Assembly: GCA_947495575.1 (NCBI GenBank)
Contig: CANLZL010000002.1
Span: 496,001-560,000 of the forward strand
Direction of reading: 5' to 3'
Length of the DNA stretch: 64,000 bases
Source: an uncultured Nioella sp.
GTDB lineage: Bacteria > Pseudomonadota > Alphaproteobacteria > Rhodobacterales > Rhodobacteraceae
Part shown: piece by piece, positions 7,907 to 16,275 of the stretch
How the letters are laid out: each line of letters starts with the position of its first letter
Position numbering within the stretch: the first letter of the stretch is position 1
Made by a program: the position numbers and the translations under genes
The notes under the pieces: generated by a model
Databases searched by the model: none
Told to the model about the DNA's origin: nothing
The model's input: only the letters and a program-made list of their open reading frames with translations

Positions 7907-8630
7907 TTTCCGGTCCCTTGCCTCCCGGCACCCAATCCTCAACCCACCTATTCACCATTACATAATCAACGACAGATTGAATTTCGATAGCTTGCGCCCG
8001 CGTAGTGAGCTTTAGACTGACAAAACCATCGCTGGCAATTCTGATTATTTCTCCTTCGTCGGGCAAAGCAGCCTTCGGCAAACCATCAAACAATCTCCGT
8101 CCGAGGCCACATGTGTGGAAGTTGAATTGACCATGGTGGTCCGCAAAAAGTGTGGAGCGCGATACATCATCGCCATATAGTGATATGCTCCTCAAATCCG
8201 TTCCACTTCCAGAATATTTTCCGTGCAAGGACGTAATGAGAAACTCTGCCTCTGGCTTCTGGCAGAAGTCAATCATTTCATCTATCAGTATCGGTACTTT
8301 CCGAAGATTTGGAAAAACACAATTTGAAAAGACTTGTCCCAAAGCAACATCAACGATCCGCCTGCGATGCGAAAGCATCAACAACTTTGAATATCCTCGT
8401 ACGATGTAAATCAGATAGTCGAAGGGCCCCTTTTCGTCGGCGGCCTCGTCTCCTAATGGAACCATTGATCGAAGTGAGTACTCGTCCCATCTAGCTAAGT
8501 TGAATACACGAGTGTGCCTAAGCTTCGTCGTGGCACCCTTGGGAATAGCCGGTTCTTCCATGACAAAGTCCTTTGCCATGAAATCTCGGGCCGAAGGGCT
8601 CGCTACAATGAAACCACTTAGCGACGTCAA
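7899..8630 (-). CDS. Unrecognised protein of the SIR2/HELSH operon
   Basis: I do not recognise this ~243-aa soluble protein. It has no signal peptide, membrane segment or familiar motif; features are 'RRRIVDVALGQVFSNCVFPNLRKVPILIDEM' in the middle (given in part) and a C-terminal 'DEGEIIRIASDGFVSLKLTTRAQAIE'. The frame is open from ATG 8684, but that would overlap the upstream gene by 58 bases. TTG 8630 forms a TTGA overlap with the upstream stop and follows GAGGGGATCAGGAG, so I prefer it. It overlaps the SIR2 start by eight bases, which points to coupled translation and a joint role, perhaps as sensor or adaptor. Confidence 0.6.
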   Translation of the reverse strand: MTSLSGFIVASPSARDFMAKDFVMEEPAIPKGATTKLRHTRVFNLARWDEYSLRSMVPLGDEAADEKGPFDYLIYIVRGYSKLLMLSHRRRIVDVALGQVFSNCVFPNLRKVPILIDEMIDFCQKPEAEFLITSLHGKYSGSGTDLRSISLYGDDVSRSTLFADHHGQFNFHTCGLGRRLFDGLPKAALPDEGEIIRIASDGFVSLKLTTRAQAIEIQSVVDYVMVNRWVEDWVPGGKGPEND

Positions 8631-10600
8631 CTCCTGATCCCCTCTCGTTGAAATAAGTCGAATGCCAAACAATGCAGCACCCAAAGTGACTCTGCCTCGG
8701 AGGGGTTTGCTTTCAACTGTTTGCGTAAGAACGCGAGTGGATTGCCTATGTGGTTAGTGTCGTACCGTAACTTAGCTTTGTTCCCCTTTCGCGCTGTCGA
8801 TCTCACTGAATGATCGTCAAATAGGGCGTTCTCGAGTTTCTCAGAGTGGAGATAAGTCTTAACCAAGCGGACCAAGTATTTACGTGCTTCAAATTCTTGC
8901 CGAATTTTTTTCTTTAGGTCTTCATCCTTCTCCATTTCTTCGATGCGTTCTAGCGCGATAGAAACATAGTCATTCTGAGGATCAATTTGAGAGTCAACGG
9001 TCTCGAGAAGCTCCTTTGTGCTTCGAACCGCGGAGTCAAAAATTTGCTGCGGAAGGGCATCCAGAACATCAGCGGAAACCGCGCAAATTGTCCTCAATAA
9101 ATACTCTGGGACGCGATCTGCAATGCCTGGAATTGCGCACCAACTGTGCCAAATGCTCGTAACGTAGAAGTCCGCCTTGCCCTTGTGAAAGTAGAGGAAA
9201 TCGAACGAATGAACCATTATTTCCTGCATCTCCTGCCGCCAACGCGACAGAATTGCTGGCAGCATATCGCTGACTTGTGCGCTCGTTAGGGTTTGGTTGG
9301 ACTTGGCTTGCTTGGCCTGCTCCATCAGCACAACGGCCTCGATCACCAACTTCTTTGCTGCTTCGAGATGATTTGATGCCTTGAAGTCCATCCTCGTTGC
9401 GTTCCTCGCCTCGTCAATATCGCTTTGTGAGTCTAGGTTGGGATAGAGCACACCCAAAGCCGACTGCACAAAGATATGACTCAGTTCGTGAGTGGCAGTC
9501 AAAATATTTGACCGGTAGCTGTTACATTCTGCGATGGTAGACAAAGGGGCGCTTAGCGTCTGAACCTGACTGCTAAATCCGTCACGCCCGCTAAAGTAGT
9601 TTACAAGCGGAACAACCGGCTTGCCGTTGACTTCCAACCCTTCGGTCGACTTGAACAAATCGAACCGCAGAAGCGCGTTGCCCATCACCAGTTCTGTGTT
9701 GTCAGGTACTTCGCTCACTACCTCTGACAGCTTTTCAAGTCGTTCAGGAATTTTTGCTTCGCCCAAAACCTGTTGGATCGAATGGGTCAAGTTATTCAAC
9801 GCTATGTTGGCGCTGCCCGTGCCCAATAGAGAATGTATCCAAAAATGGCACTCAGTTGTTTGGATTGGCGGAATGCCCGAAAACGCCTGAGATGAGAAGC
9901 GAGACATGGCCGCATTCATACTCAGCATTCGTGCCTGAAAATCCAATGTGCTGATTTTACCTTTGTCATGCGCATCGAAAACTCCGTTCATTGCGTCGAT
10001 GACTTGGTTGACGGCTAGACTCGTAGGGCGGTGTACGCTGAACGATCTTGTTAGGCCCGTAGCTGATGCGATTACGTTTTCCTGCAGTGCTGGTTGTAGG
10101 AAGTCGTTTTTGACAGCCTTGGCGTTTTGAGAGAGCTTTTTGAGGCTGGTGTGGTCGAGTGAACCGCTCAGCGAGCGTGAAACAGCATTTTTTATGATAC
10201 CTCTGTCCAAACCCCAGGCCTCATAAGCGACTGTGTTTTTGTTGGCCCATCTCTTGATTTTTGTGACCATCTCCTTTGCTTCATGATCAATGCAAAGGAC
10301 GACGTTGAAACATCCGGCAGTGACCCAAATGGAGATCTGGGGCGCGACCAATATTCCCTCGATTGCTGTGAACAATTCGGCGGGTTGTATCGGTCCAATA
10401 AAAAAAAGAGTTTGGTTGCCTGTGAAACTGTAATCTGAGGAAACGGTTCCTTTGATTGGCCAACATGGAGACACGCGAGAACCCGGTGTCCATTTTTCAA
10501 CACACAGTTCCAGTGATTTTTCTAGGACGATTCTTTTCGGTCCGGGTGCCCCAACATCGTGCAGCACAAGGTACCGTGCTTTCGCCTCAATGCTGATCAT
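8627..10600 (-). CDS. Large protein with HELSH metallopeptidase motif, SIR2-operon partner
   Basis: This 657-aa cytoplasmic protein has no family I can name. 'TATHELSHIF' (H371, E372, H375) fits the HExxH zinc-metallopeptidase motif, and a plausible third ligand lies ~90 residues on in 'QEIMVHSFDFLYF' (E460 or H464). The N-terminal ~250 residues form an apparently separate region with a Cys cluster (C43, C97, C103); the C-terminus (540-640) is Lys/Glu-rich and probably helical. It starts ten bases after the 69-aa gene and overlaps the next gene. In defence loci a protease often activates an effector; whether this one cleaves the SIR2 or the 243-aa partner is a guess. Confidence 0.7.
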   Translation of the reverse strand: MISIEAKARYLVLHDVGAPGPKRIVLEKSLELCVEKWTPGSRVSPCWPIKGTVSSDYSFTGNQTLFFIGPIQPAELFTAIEGILVAPQISIWVTAGCFNVVLCIDHEAKEMVTKIKRWANKNTVAYEAWGLDRGIIKNAVSRSLSGSLDHTSLKKLSQNAKAVKNDFLQPALQENVIASATGLTRSFSVHRPTSLAVNQVIDAMNGVFDAHDKGKISTLDFQARMLSMNAAMSRFSSQAFSGIPPIQTTECHFWIHSLLGTGSANIALNNLTHSIQQVLGEAKIPERLEKLSEVVSEVPDNTELVMGNALLRFDLFKSTEGLEVNGKPVVPLVNYFSGRDGFSSQVQTLSAPLSTIAECNSYRSNILTATHELSHIFVQSALGVLYPNLDSQSDIDEARNATRMDFKASNHLEAAKKLVIEAVVLMEQAKQAKSNQTLTSAQVSDMLPAILSRWRQEMQEIMVHSFDFLYFHKGKADFYVTSIWHSWCAIPGIADRVPEYLLRTICAVSADVLDALPQQIFDSAVRSTKELLETVDSQIDPQNDYVSIALERIEEMEKDEDLKKKIRQEFEARKYLVRLVKTYLHSEKLENALFDDHSVRSTARKGNKAKLRYDTNHIGNPLAFLRKQLKANPSEAESLWVLHCLAFDLFQREGIRS

Positions 10601-10610
10601 GTTCGCGGCT

Positions 10611-10820
10611 TTAGTCGAAGCGCCAAATCTTTAGTTCATCATCCCATCGACGCTCAAAACCGGTGTCTGCGGTTTCTTCGTCACAAACAACCTCAATATC
10701 ACGAGGCTCGGGCCGACCCTGGACCCTATCTGGCAAATGATCTAAAGCGCCGCGCACACCGCCCTCGCCATACGAAGACATCTGCTTCGTGGCTTTCAAT
10801 ATTGCATCAAGAGTCAGCAT
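10611..10820 (-). CDS. Small acidic protein, first gene of the SIR2/HELSH operon
   Basis: The 69-aa product is acidic and Gly/Asp-rich with 'MSSYGEGGVRGALDHLPDRVQG' in part and a C-terminal 'WDDELKIWRFD'. No domain is recognised and its ribosome-binding site is weak. Support comes from position: it ends ten bases before the 657-aa gene, in the same direction, downstream of a good promoter and hairpin. It could be a regulator, an inhibitor of the SIR2 effector, or a trigger-sensing subunit. Confidence 0.55.
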   Translation of the reverse strand: MLTLDAILKATKQMSSYGEGGVRGALDHLPDRVQGRPEPRDIEVVCDEETADTGFERRWDDELKIWRFD

Positions 10821-10855
10821 ATCGGTGGTTGCATCTAACGTTCACAAAAAATTAT

Positions 10856-10873
10856 GCGGCCTCTAGGGGCCGC
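10856..10873 (-). terminator. Hairpin with U-tract before the SIR2 operon
   Basis: On the minus strand GCGGCC pairs with GGCCGC around a six-base loop and is followed by ATAATTTTTTG. It looks like an intrinsic terminator. It lies between a predicted promoter (10882-10911) and the first gene, so it could end upstream transcription or act as an attenuator that keeps the operon low. Confidence 0.5.
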
Positions 10874-10881
10874 GTGAGAAG

Positions 10882-10911
10882 GCTCTACACGAGAGATTTG
10901 GCAGGTGTCAA
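10882..10911 (-). promoter_or_regulatory. Predicted sigma70-type promoter of the SIR2 operon
   Basis: On the minus strand a perfect -35 TTGACA is followed after 18 bases by TAGAGC as a -10. Transcription would begin just before the hairpin at 10873-10856. Confidence 0.45.
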
Positions 10912-11026
10912 CGCCATATTCAAGGCCGACATCGCCATATAAAGATCGACCTGTTTGTAAAAAGCAAGCGTTAACATGTACTTAACATTCCCCCAATATC
11001 TATGATCACCTGCGCAACACTTTGAG

Positions 11027-11158
11027 TCAAGCATCTGAAGTATATCGACGAAATGCGGCGGGAATCGGGCGAAGTGCAAGGAACTGGGCCGTGTCACGTG
11101 GTCTCTTCCGATTGCCCCACTTTGAAGACAGCTTGGAAGCCTTCTTGTTTGCCTGCAT
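11027..11158 (-). CDS. Possible 43-aa basic protein
   Basis: An ATG at 11158 follows AAGGGAGGG by six bases and opens a 43-codon frame (MQANKKASKLSSKWGNRKRP...) ending at TGA 11027. Composition is strongly basic. Only the good ribosome-binding site supports it; no family recognised. It may belong to the same decayed segment as 11172-11672. Confidence 0.25.
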   Translation of the reverse strand: MQANKKASKLSSKWGNRKRPRDTAQFLALRPIPAAFRRYTSDA

Positions 11159-11171
11159 CAAAGCCCTCCCT

Positions 11172-11672
11172 TTAACAGATCACCTTGAAGGGTCCAGCGC
11201 TCACGGTCGCGCGGAAAGGCCGCTTTGCGGGCTCCAGCCGCAGCATCAAGCCTCTATAGTGGGTGTCCTCTTTGGGCTGTCCGCTCGACTTTGCAAATCC
11301 CGCTTTCTGCGCGTTGAAGACGTCTGACATCAACCCTTGCCATCCCTGCTCTTCGCTCAATGCAGCCTGTTATCGGTGTGTTAAATGCTCCATTAACAGC
11401 GTCGCAAATGGCTGGTCATTTAACGATTTCCGCCGGTCGCTTGTGTCCCAGAACACATTTTCATTCGGTGCGCCTGGCCATATCTGGGCAGGCCGGGTTT
11501 CAAAGGCGCGGATCTCAGGGGTGTCAAGTTTGGACGCTCCCAGCGCCACAGCCTCTTCCCTGGTCTCGGCGCAGGCAAATCCCCAGATGCTGGCAGAGCG
11601 TTGATTTGTGGGTGTGGCTTCGAGTTTCCATATCAGCAGGAGGGCAGCATGGCGGGGCGTGGTGAACGCAAG
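11172..11672 (-). pseudogene. Decayed coding segment, two pieces in one frame split by a stop
   Basis: On the minus strand a 100-codon stretch (11672-11373) without a normal start reads protein-like sequence, e.g. 'IWGFACAETREEAVALGASK' and 'PGAPNENVFWDTSDRRK'. It ends in TAA at 11372-11370, and the same frame then continues for another ~65 codons (SEEQGWQGLMSDVF...) to TAA at 11174-11172. This looks like one gene with lost start and internal stop. I do not recognise the parent family; chance open frames remain possible. Confidence 0.3.
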
Positions 11673-11698
11673 TTAACGGATCTCGCAAAAACGAGTTG

Positions 11699-11739
11699 CT
11701 GAAAATAACTCTGTCCCTGACTGAAAATAACTCTGTCCC
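11699..11739. repeat. Two perfect 19-bp direct repeats
   Basis: CTGAAAATAACTCTGTCCC occurs at 11699-11717 and 11721-11739, three bases apart (22-bp period). Such arrays resemble transposase-binding repeats at insertion-sequence ends, but no transposase is present. Confidence 0.7.
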
Positions 11740-11881
11740 GCTACAAACAGCTACACCTGTAGAAGAAAATGTAAATCCTTTTCACATTTTTTTGCCCCAC
11801 CCTCTTGTTAATCCCATTAACATCCCCCATCTTCGGTAATGTGAAGACGATAAACATCACTTACTCGAGACGGAGGACAAA

Positions 11882-12304
11882 ATGACTGCAACTACCACCG
11901 ACGTGGCCGACACCGCCAAAGGCTGGTTCTCAAAATCCGAGGCCTGGCTCGATGAAAAAGGCAAAGGCGCATGGATCGCGGCAATGATCCTGGGCTTCAT
12001 CTTCTTCTGGCCCATTGGCCTCGCCCTTCTCTTTTACATGATCTGGAGCAAAAACATGTTCAAATCTGGCTGCCGTAGCCGTTCGCGTTCATCTCGTCAT
12101 GGGTTCCGTTCTTCGGGCAACACCGCGTTTGATTCCTATAAGGCCGACACGCTGCGCCGCCTCGAAGAAGAGCAGGATGCCTTCCAAAGCTTCCTTGACC
12201 GCCTGCGTGACGCAAAAGACAAAGCCGAGTTTGACCAGTTCATGGATGACCGCGCCCGCCGCGCACGGGAAGAGGCCGTAGACGCCGAAACCGTCGACGC
12301 CTGA
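11882..12304 (+). CDS. DUF2852 family membrane protein
   Basis: The 140-aa protein carries one clear hydrophobic segment (residues ~35-58, IAAMILGFIFFWPIGLALLFYMIW), a short Arg/Ser-rich stretch and a charged C-terminal helix (LRRLEEEQDAFQSFLDRLRDAKDKAEFDQFM). This is the layout of DUF2852 proteins of alphaproteobacteria, of unknown function. GGAGGAC precedes the ATG. It marks the return to higher-GC core genome. Confidence 0.85.
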   Translation: MTATTTDVADTAKGWFSKSEAWLDEKGKGAWIAAMILGFIFFWPIGLALLFYMIWSKNMFKSGCRSRSRSSRHGFRSSGNTAFDSYKADTLRRLEEEQDAFQSFLDRLRDAKDKAEFDQFMDDRARRAREEAVDAETVDA

Positions 12305-12334
12305 TCCATTCTAAGGCGTTCCTCCGCCCCCGGG

Positions 12335-12390
12335 CTCTCGCGATCTGCACCCCCTAGCCAGATTGCGAGAGATGGGGCGCGGCCTTTTTT
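12335..12390 (+). terminator. Possible terminator after the DUF2852 gene
   Basis: CTCTCGCGATCTG (12335-12347) pairs with CAGATTGCGAGAG (12359-12371) through 13 pairs including one G-U. A T-run (CTTTTTTC) comes only 12 bases later, so it is not a textbook terminator. Confidence 0.45.
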
Positions 12391-12417
12391 CACCTTCAAA
12401 TTACAAGACGCACCCCC

Positions 12418-12864
12418 ATGTATTCCGCTATGCGCACCGCCTTGCCCGACCCAGACAGCCAATCCGTGTTCTATGACGGCATCCCCACCAAGCGATTGTT
12501 CGCCTGGATCGTGGATGTGGTCCTGATTTTTGTGATGATGCTTATTCTCAGCATCGTAACCCTCAGCGTCGCCTTCTGGCTCTGGCCGTTTTTCTGGGCT
12601 GTTACCAGTTTCCTGTATCGCTGGATCACCCTTGGCTCTGGTTCCGCGACGCTTGGTATGCGGCTGATGAATATCGAGTTACGCGGCCCCACTGGCGCCC
12701 GCCTGACCAGTCAGGAGGCCATGTTCCACACCGGGCTCTATATCGGCTGCTTTATCGTGCCGATTGTGCAGGTCCTTTCTATTGGCTCCATTGCTCTCAG
12801 CCCGCGCAAGCAAAGTGTACCGGATCATTTACTGGGTACCGCCGCCATCAACAAACCGCGCTAA
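12418..12864 (+). CDS. RDD family membrane protein
   Basis: This 148-aa inner-membrane protein has the RDD pattern: 'KRLFAWIVDVVLIFVMML' with the signature Arg/Asp in the first segment, a second hydrophobic segment (SVAFWLWPFFWAVTSFLY), the 'GSGSATLGMRLMNIELR' loop and a third segment (FHTGLYIGCFIVPIVQVL). RDD proteins are of varied and mostly unknown function. It ends 108 bases before the bpt start. Confidence 0.85.
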   Translation: MYSAMRTALPDPDSQSVFYDGIPTKRLFAWIVDVVLIFVMMLILSIVTLSVAFWLWPFFWAVTSFLYRWITLGSGSATLGMRLMNIELRGPTGARLTSQEAMFHTGLYIGCFIVPIVQVLSIGSIALSPRKQSVPDHLLGTAAINKPR

Positions 12865-12972
12865 TCTGACAACCTCGGGGCAACTCTTGCAAAAATGGTT
12901 GCCCCGCCCCCGATCCTGTTGCAGGTTTATCCACAGATTTTCTCGTGGAAGCCCAGAAGCGAACAGGATTTC

Positions 12973-13797
12973 ATGCGCCATAGCCTGCCACTTGCGCCGC
13001 AGTTTTATGTCACGGCCCCGCAAAGCTGCCCCTATCTGGACGGGCGCCGCGAACGCAAGCTGTTCACAGCCCTGCAGGGCGACCACGCCAAAACACTGAA
13101 CGATACGCTTTCCAAACAGGGCTTTCGTCGGTCGCAAAATGTGCTCTACCGGCCGTCTTGCGCTGACTGCGCCGCCTGTCTGTCGGCCCGTATCCGTGTT
13201 GCAGATTTCGAACCTTCAAAAGGTCAACGCCGGACGCTCCGTCGCAACAGAAGTTTGATACGCGAGGCGCGCAGCCCATGGGCAACCGAAGAACAATACG
13301 CGCTCTTTCGGGATTATCTCGACAGCCGTCACGCTGATGGCGGCATGGCGGATATGGATGTGTTTGAATTTGCCGCGATGATCGAAGAGACACCGGTTCG
13401 CACACGCGTCATCGAATATCGCGATGAGGCGGATCCATCAGATCTTACCGCTGTTTGTCTGACCGACGTGCTCGATGACGGGCTGTCGATGGTCTATTCC
13501 TTCTTTCGGCCGGAACAGCGAAACCGGTCGCTTGGCCGCTATGTCATTCTCGACCATGTCGAAATCGCACGAGAGGCTGGCCTGCCTTATGTCTATCTGG
13601 GCTATTGGGTGCCCGGTAGCGACAAGATGAACTACAAAGCCGATTATGCCGCGCTTGAGGTCTATGCAGGCGGCCAGTGGCAATCCTTGGATGATCCAAA
13701 AGCATTTGAGGCTGAGGCTCATCCCCTGTCCGTTGATCCAATCGCGGAACAGGTCGCACGGCTGTCTTTGCCCGACACCCTACCCACGAAATCCTGA
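12973..13797 (+). CDS. bpt: Aspartate/glutamate leucyltransferase (bacterial arginyl-transferase homologue)
   Basis: The 274-aa protein is a bacterial Bpt/ATE enzyme that moves an aminoacyl group from tRNA (Leu in characterised Bpt) to N-terminal Asp or Glu and marks proteins for ClpS/ClpAP. Signatures are '[14 protein letters not shown]', '[17 protein letters not shown]' (Cys-rich N-domain), '[26 protein letters not shown]', and '[20 protein letters not shown]'. The frame opens at 12895, but family homology and length (about 275) point to ATG 12973, preceded by AGGAT. Confidence 0.9.
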   Translation: MRHSLPLAPQFYVTAPQSCPYLDGRRERKLFTALQGDHAKTLNDTLSKQGFRRSQNVLYRPSCADCAACLSARIRVADFEPSKGQRRTLRRNRSLIREARSPWATEEQYALFRDYLDSRHADGGMADMDVFEFAAMIEETPVRTRVIEYRDEADPSDLTAVCLTDVLDDGLSMVYSFFRPEQRNRSLGRYVILDHVEIAREAGLPYVYLGYWVPGSDKMNYKADYAALEVYAGGQWQSLDDPKAFEAEAHPLSVDPIAEQVARLSLPDTLPTKS

Positions 13798-13843
13798 TGT
13801 CATTCGGAGGATCGCCCCTAAGGGGCGAGACGACATATAAAGC

Positions 13844-13877
13844 GCGAGCCCCAGCTTTGGTAAAAGCTGGGGCTCGC
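13844..13877. terminator. Bidirectional terminator between bpt and the TRAP operon
   Basis: GCGAGCCCCAGCTTT (13844-13858) and AAAGCTGGGGCTCGC (13863-13877) form a perfect 15-bp stem with a four-base loop between convergent genes. T-rich sequence is modest on both sides. Confidence 0.75.
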
Positions 13878-13905
13878 TCCATTTAGTAACCGGATCTATT
13901 TGGCT

Positions 13906-16263
13906 TCAGTTATTGGGCAGAAGCTCTGGCAGGATCGTCACGATCTGCGGGAAGAGTGCCAAGAGACCCAATCCAATCACCTGGATCAGAACGAAGGGGA
14001 TCACGCCGCGATAGATATGGCCCGTGGTCACGCTCGCAGGGGCCACCCCGCGCAGGTAGAACAGCGCGAAGCCAAAGGGCGGGGTCAGGAACGAGGTCTG
14101 CAGGTTGATCGCGATCATGATCGTCACCCATTTCGGATCCAGCGTGCCGCCATAGATAACCGGCCCCACGATCGGGATCACGATGTAGATGATCTCAAGG
14201 AAGTCGAGGACAAAGCCCAGCACGAACAAGATCACCATCACCAGCAGGAAGACTTTCCACTCATTATCAAAGCTGCGCAGGAAGTCCTGGATGTAGTGCT
14301 CACCCCCGAAAGAGATCACCACGAGGTTCAGAAGCTGCGAACCGATCAGGATGGTAAAGACCATCGAAGTGACTTTCGCCGTTTCCCGCACAACCGGGGT
14401 CAGAACACCGCCGCGCAGCAAAACGAAACAGCCATAGAGCAATCCAGCCAGCGCAACATGATAGGCGGCAAGCGTGATGAAATAAGCCACCCAATCGGCA
14501 AAGGCCACTTCGTCTCGGCCAATGCGCAGGTCGAAGTTAATGCCAAAAAGGATCATTACGACAATTGCAAGGCTGGCATACAGGATGAACTTGCCCGATT
14601 TGTTCTCATCACCCAGCTTACGGTAAGCCGCCAGCATGATCGCCCCCGAGGCTCCCAGAGCCGCCGCGGGGGTCGGGTTGGTGATACCACCAAGGATCGA
14701 GCCCAGAACCGCAACAATCAGTACCAGCGGTGGGAAGACCACGCGCAGCAGGTCATTTGTTGACAACCTCTTCATCGCGATCGTGACGCCAAACATGGCC
14801 ACAAAGAACGGGATCGCGAGCAATGAGAATGTCGCGCCAGAACTTGTGGTGGGCGAAATCATTGTCAGATCCAGCACAAAGGCCGCAACGACTCCGGCAC
14901 CACCGATCAACAATGGCACAGGGCTGGCCGTTGGCATGATGCCGCGGGCCGTGGTCAATACCAGACCCAGCATCAGGAAGAGAACTGCAACACCCGAGCC
15001 AATGGGCGCAATCGCAGCCATAGCAGCGTCTGTTGCCGCGGCCATCTCTTCGTCTGAGCGCTCATGCGCTTCCTGCGTACCGCCTGCATCATCAATGGCA
15101 GTTTGCTGCGCGATGGCGGCATCCCATGCTTCTTGACCATGCAGATCGATCATCGCTGCCTGACAGGTTTCGCTGACATTCGTGCGCAAGTCTGCGGTGT
15201 CACCAGCTTCCGAGAAGGTCGATACGCGGAACGACTGATTGCCAACAATTCCCATCTGACCGGCCACAACCAGCGCAAGGATCAGCGCCACCGGCACACC
15301 GAGGAACCAGGTCAGACCCTCGCTCCGTGTGATCACTTCGCCACCACCGCCTTCAAGCTGAACGGCGGGCGCTTTCGATGGGTTCAGCATCGCAAAGCCA
15401 AAGGCATAGGCGCCATAGAGGAAGGCTAGGAAAATACCGGGCAAAAGCGCAGCCTGGAACAATGTCCCGACCGACAGAACCGCCGGTTCCCCCAAATAGG
15501 TCAGCGCGTCACCACAGCCCACAAGCTGAGCACGGGTTTCCTGGCCTGCGGCGAAAAGGTCGCCGGCCAATGTTCCCAACAGAACGATCACGATCGAGGG
15601 CGGGATAATCTGCCCCAAGGTACCCGATGCCGCGATAACGCCCGTGGCCAGTTCCGGAGAATAGTCATTGCGCAACATGGTCGGCAGGGCCAAGAGGCCC
15701 ATGGTGACAACGGTTGCCCCGACGATACCGGTCGAGGCCGCAAGGAAGGCCCCCACGATCACGATTGACACGGCCAGACCACCCGGAAGGGGGCCAAAAA
15801 GGCGGGCCATCGTCGTCAGCAGGTCATTGGCAATCTTTGAGCGTTCCAGCGTGATGCCCATCATAACGAACATCAGAACCGCCAGCAGCGTCTCGATGGA
15901 TTGACCCGCGATCACACGTTCGTCCATCCGATTGACGATGAAGCTGAGATTGGTGTTCAGCGCATGTTCCCAACCACGTGGGAAGAGAGCGGTCTCATAT
16001 GTTGGCAATTCCGGGTACCTGAATATTGATATCGCCTCTCGCGATATGCCCTCTGCCAGAAGGGCCGCATATTCAGCTGAGCGATCGTCGATCGCGTGGT
16101 GGATCAGCAACCCGGAACTGTCCAAAGCTGAGATGATCCCGAAGGAGATGACACCAGCTCCCGCGATGGCAAAAGCCACCGGGAAACCTGTCATGATCGC
16201 GCCAAAGAGGCACAGGAATACAATGATAAGGGCGATTGCTACGCCATCTAGACCGAACAACAT
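13906..16263 (-). CDS. TRAP transporter large permease (DctM-type), enlarged
   Basis: The inner-membrane permease moves the substrate with Na+ after delivery by the binding protein. DctM signatures are clear: 'VMMGITLERSKIANDLL', 'FLAASTGIVGATVVTMGLLALPTML', 'AASGTLGQIIPPSIVIVLLG', 'GSILGGITNPTPAAALGASGA' and 'TSFLTPPFGFALFYLRGV'. At 785 aa it is far longer than the usual ~430. Extra material lies at residues ~45-105 and, mainly, ~300-505, where extra membrane segments flank an acidic soluble loop. Such long forms are known in the mannitol/chloroaromatic TRAP subgroup. It follows the small permease by 12 bases. Confidence 0.9.
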   Translation of the reverse strand: MLFGLDGVAIALIIVFLCLFGAIMTGFPVAFAIAGAGVISFGIISALDSSGLLIHHAIDDRSAEYAALLAEGISREAISIFRYPELPTYETALFPRGWEHALNTNLSFIVNRMDERVIAGQSIETLLAVLMFVMMGITLERSKIANDLLTTMARLFGPLPGGLAVSIVIVGAFLAASTGIVGATVVTMGLLALPTMLRNDYSPELATGVIAASGTLGQIIPPSIVIVLLGTLAGDLFAAGQETRAQLVGCGDALTYLGEPAVLSVGTLFQAALLPGIFLAFLYGAYAFGFAMLNPSKAPAVQLEGGGGEVITRSEGLTWFLGVPVALILALVVAGQMGIVGNQSFRVSTFSEAGDTADLRTNVSETCQAAMIDLHGQEAWDAAIAQQTAIDDAGGTQEAHERSDEEMAAATDAAMAAIAPIGSGVAVLFLMLGLVLTTARGIMPTASPVPLLIGGAGVVAAFVLDLTMISPTTSSGATFSLLAIPFFVAMFGVTIAMKRLSTNDLLRVVFPPLVLIVAVLGSILGGITNPTPAAALGASGAIMLAAYRKLGDENKSGKFILYASLAIVVMILFGINFDLRIGRDEVAFADWVAYFITLAAYHVALAGLLYGCFVLLRGGVLTPVVRETAKVTSMVFTILIGSQLLNLVVISFGGEHYIQDFLRSFDNEWKVFLLVMVILFVLGFVLDFLEIIYIVIPIVGPVIYGGTLDPKWVTIMIAINLQTSFLTPPFGFALFYLRGVAPASVTTGHIYRGVIPFVLIQVIGLGLLALFPQIVTILPELLPNN

Positions 16264-16275
16264 CTGATTATCTCC

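Noticed and set aside
11022-11665. Three overlapping plus-strand frames of ~100 codons
   Set aside because: They overlap one another in different frames, have odd composition, and face the more protein-like minus-strand remnant.
13900-14763. Long open frame antisense to the TRAP large permease (287 codons)
   Set aside because: Its product is His/Asp/Gln-rich and unlike a protein; the opposite strand carries a clear DctM gene.
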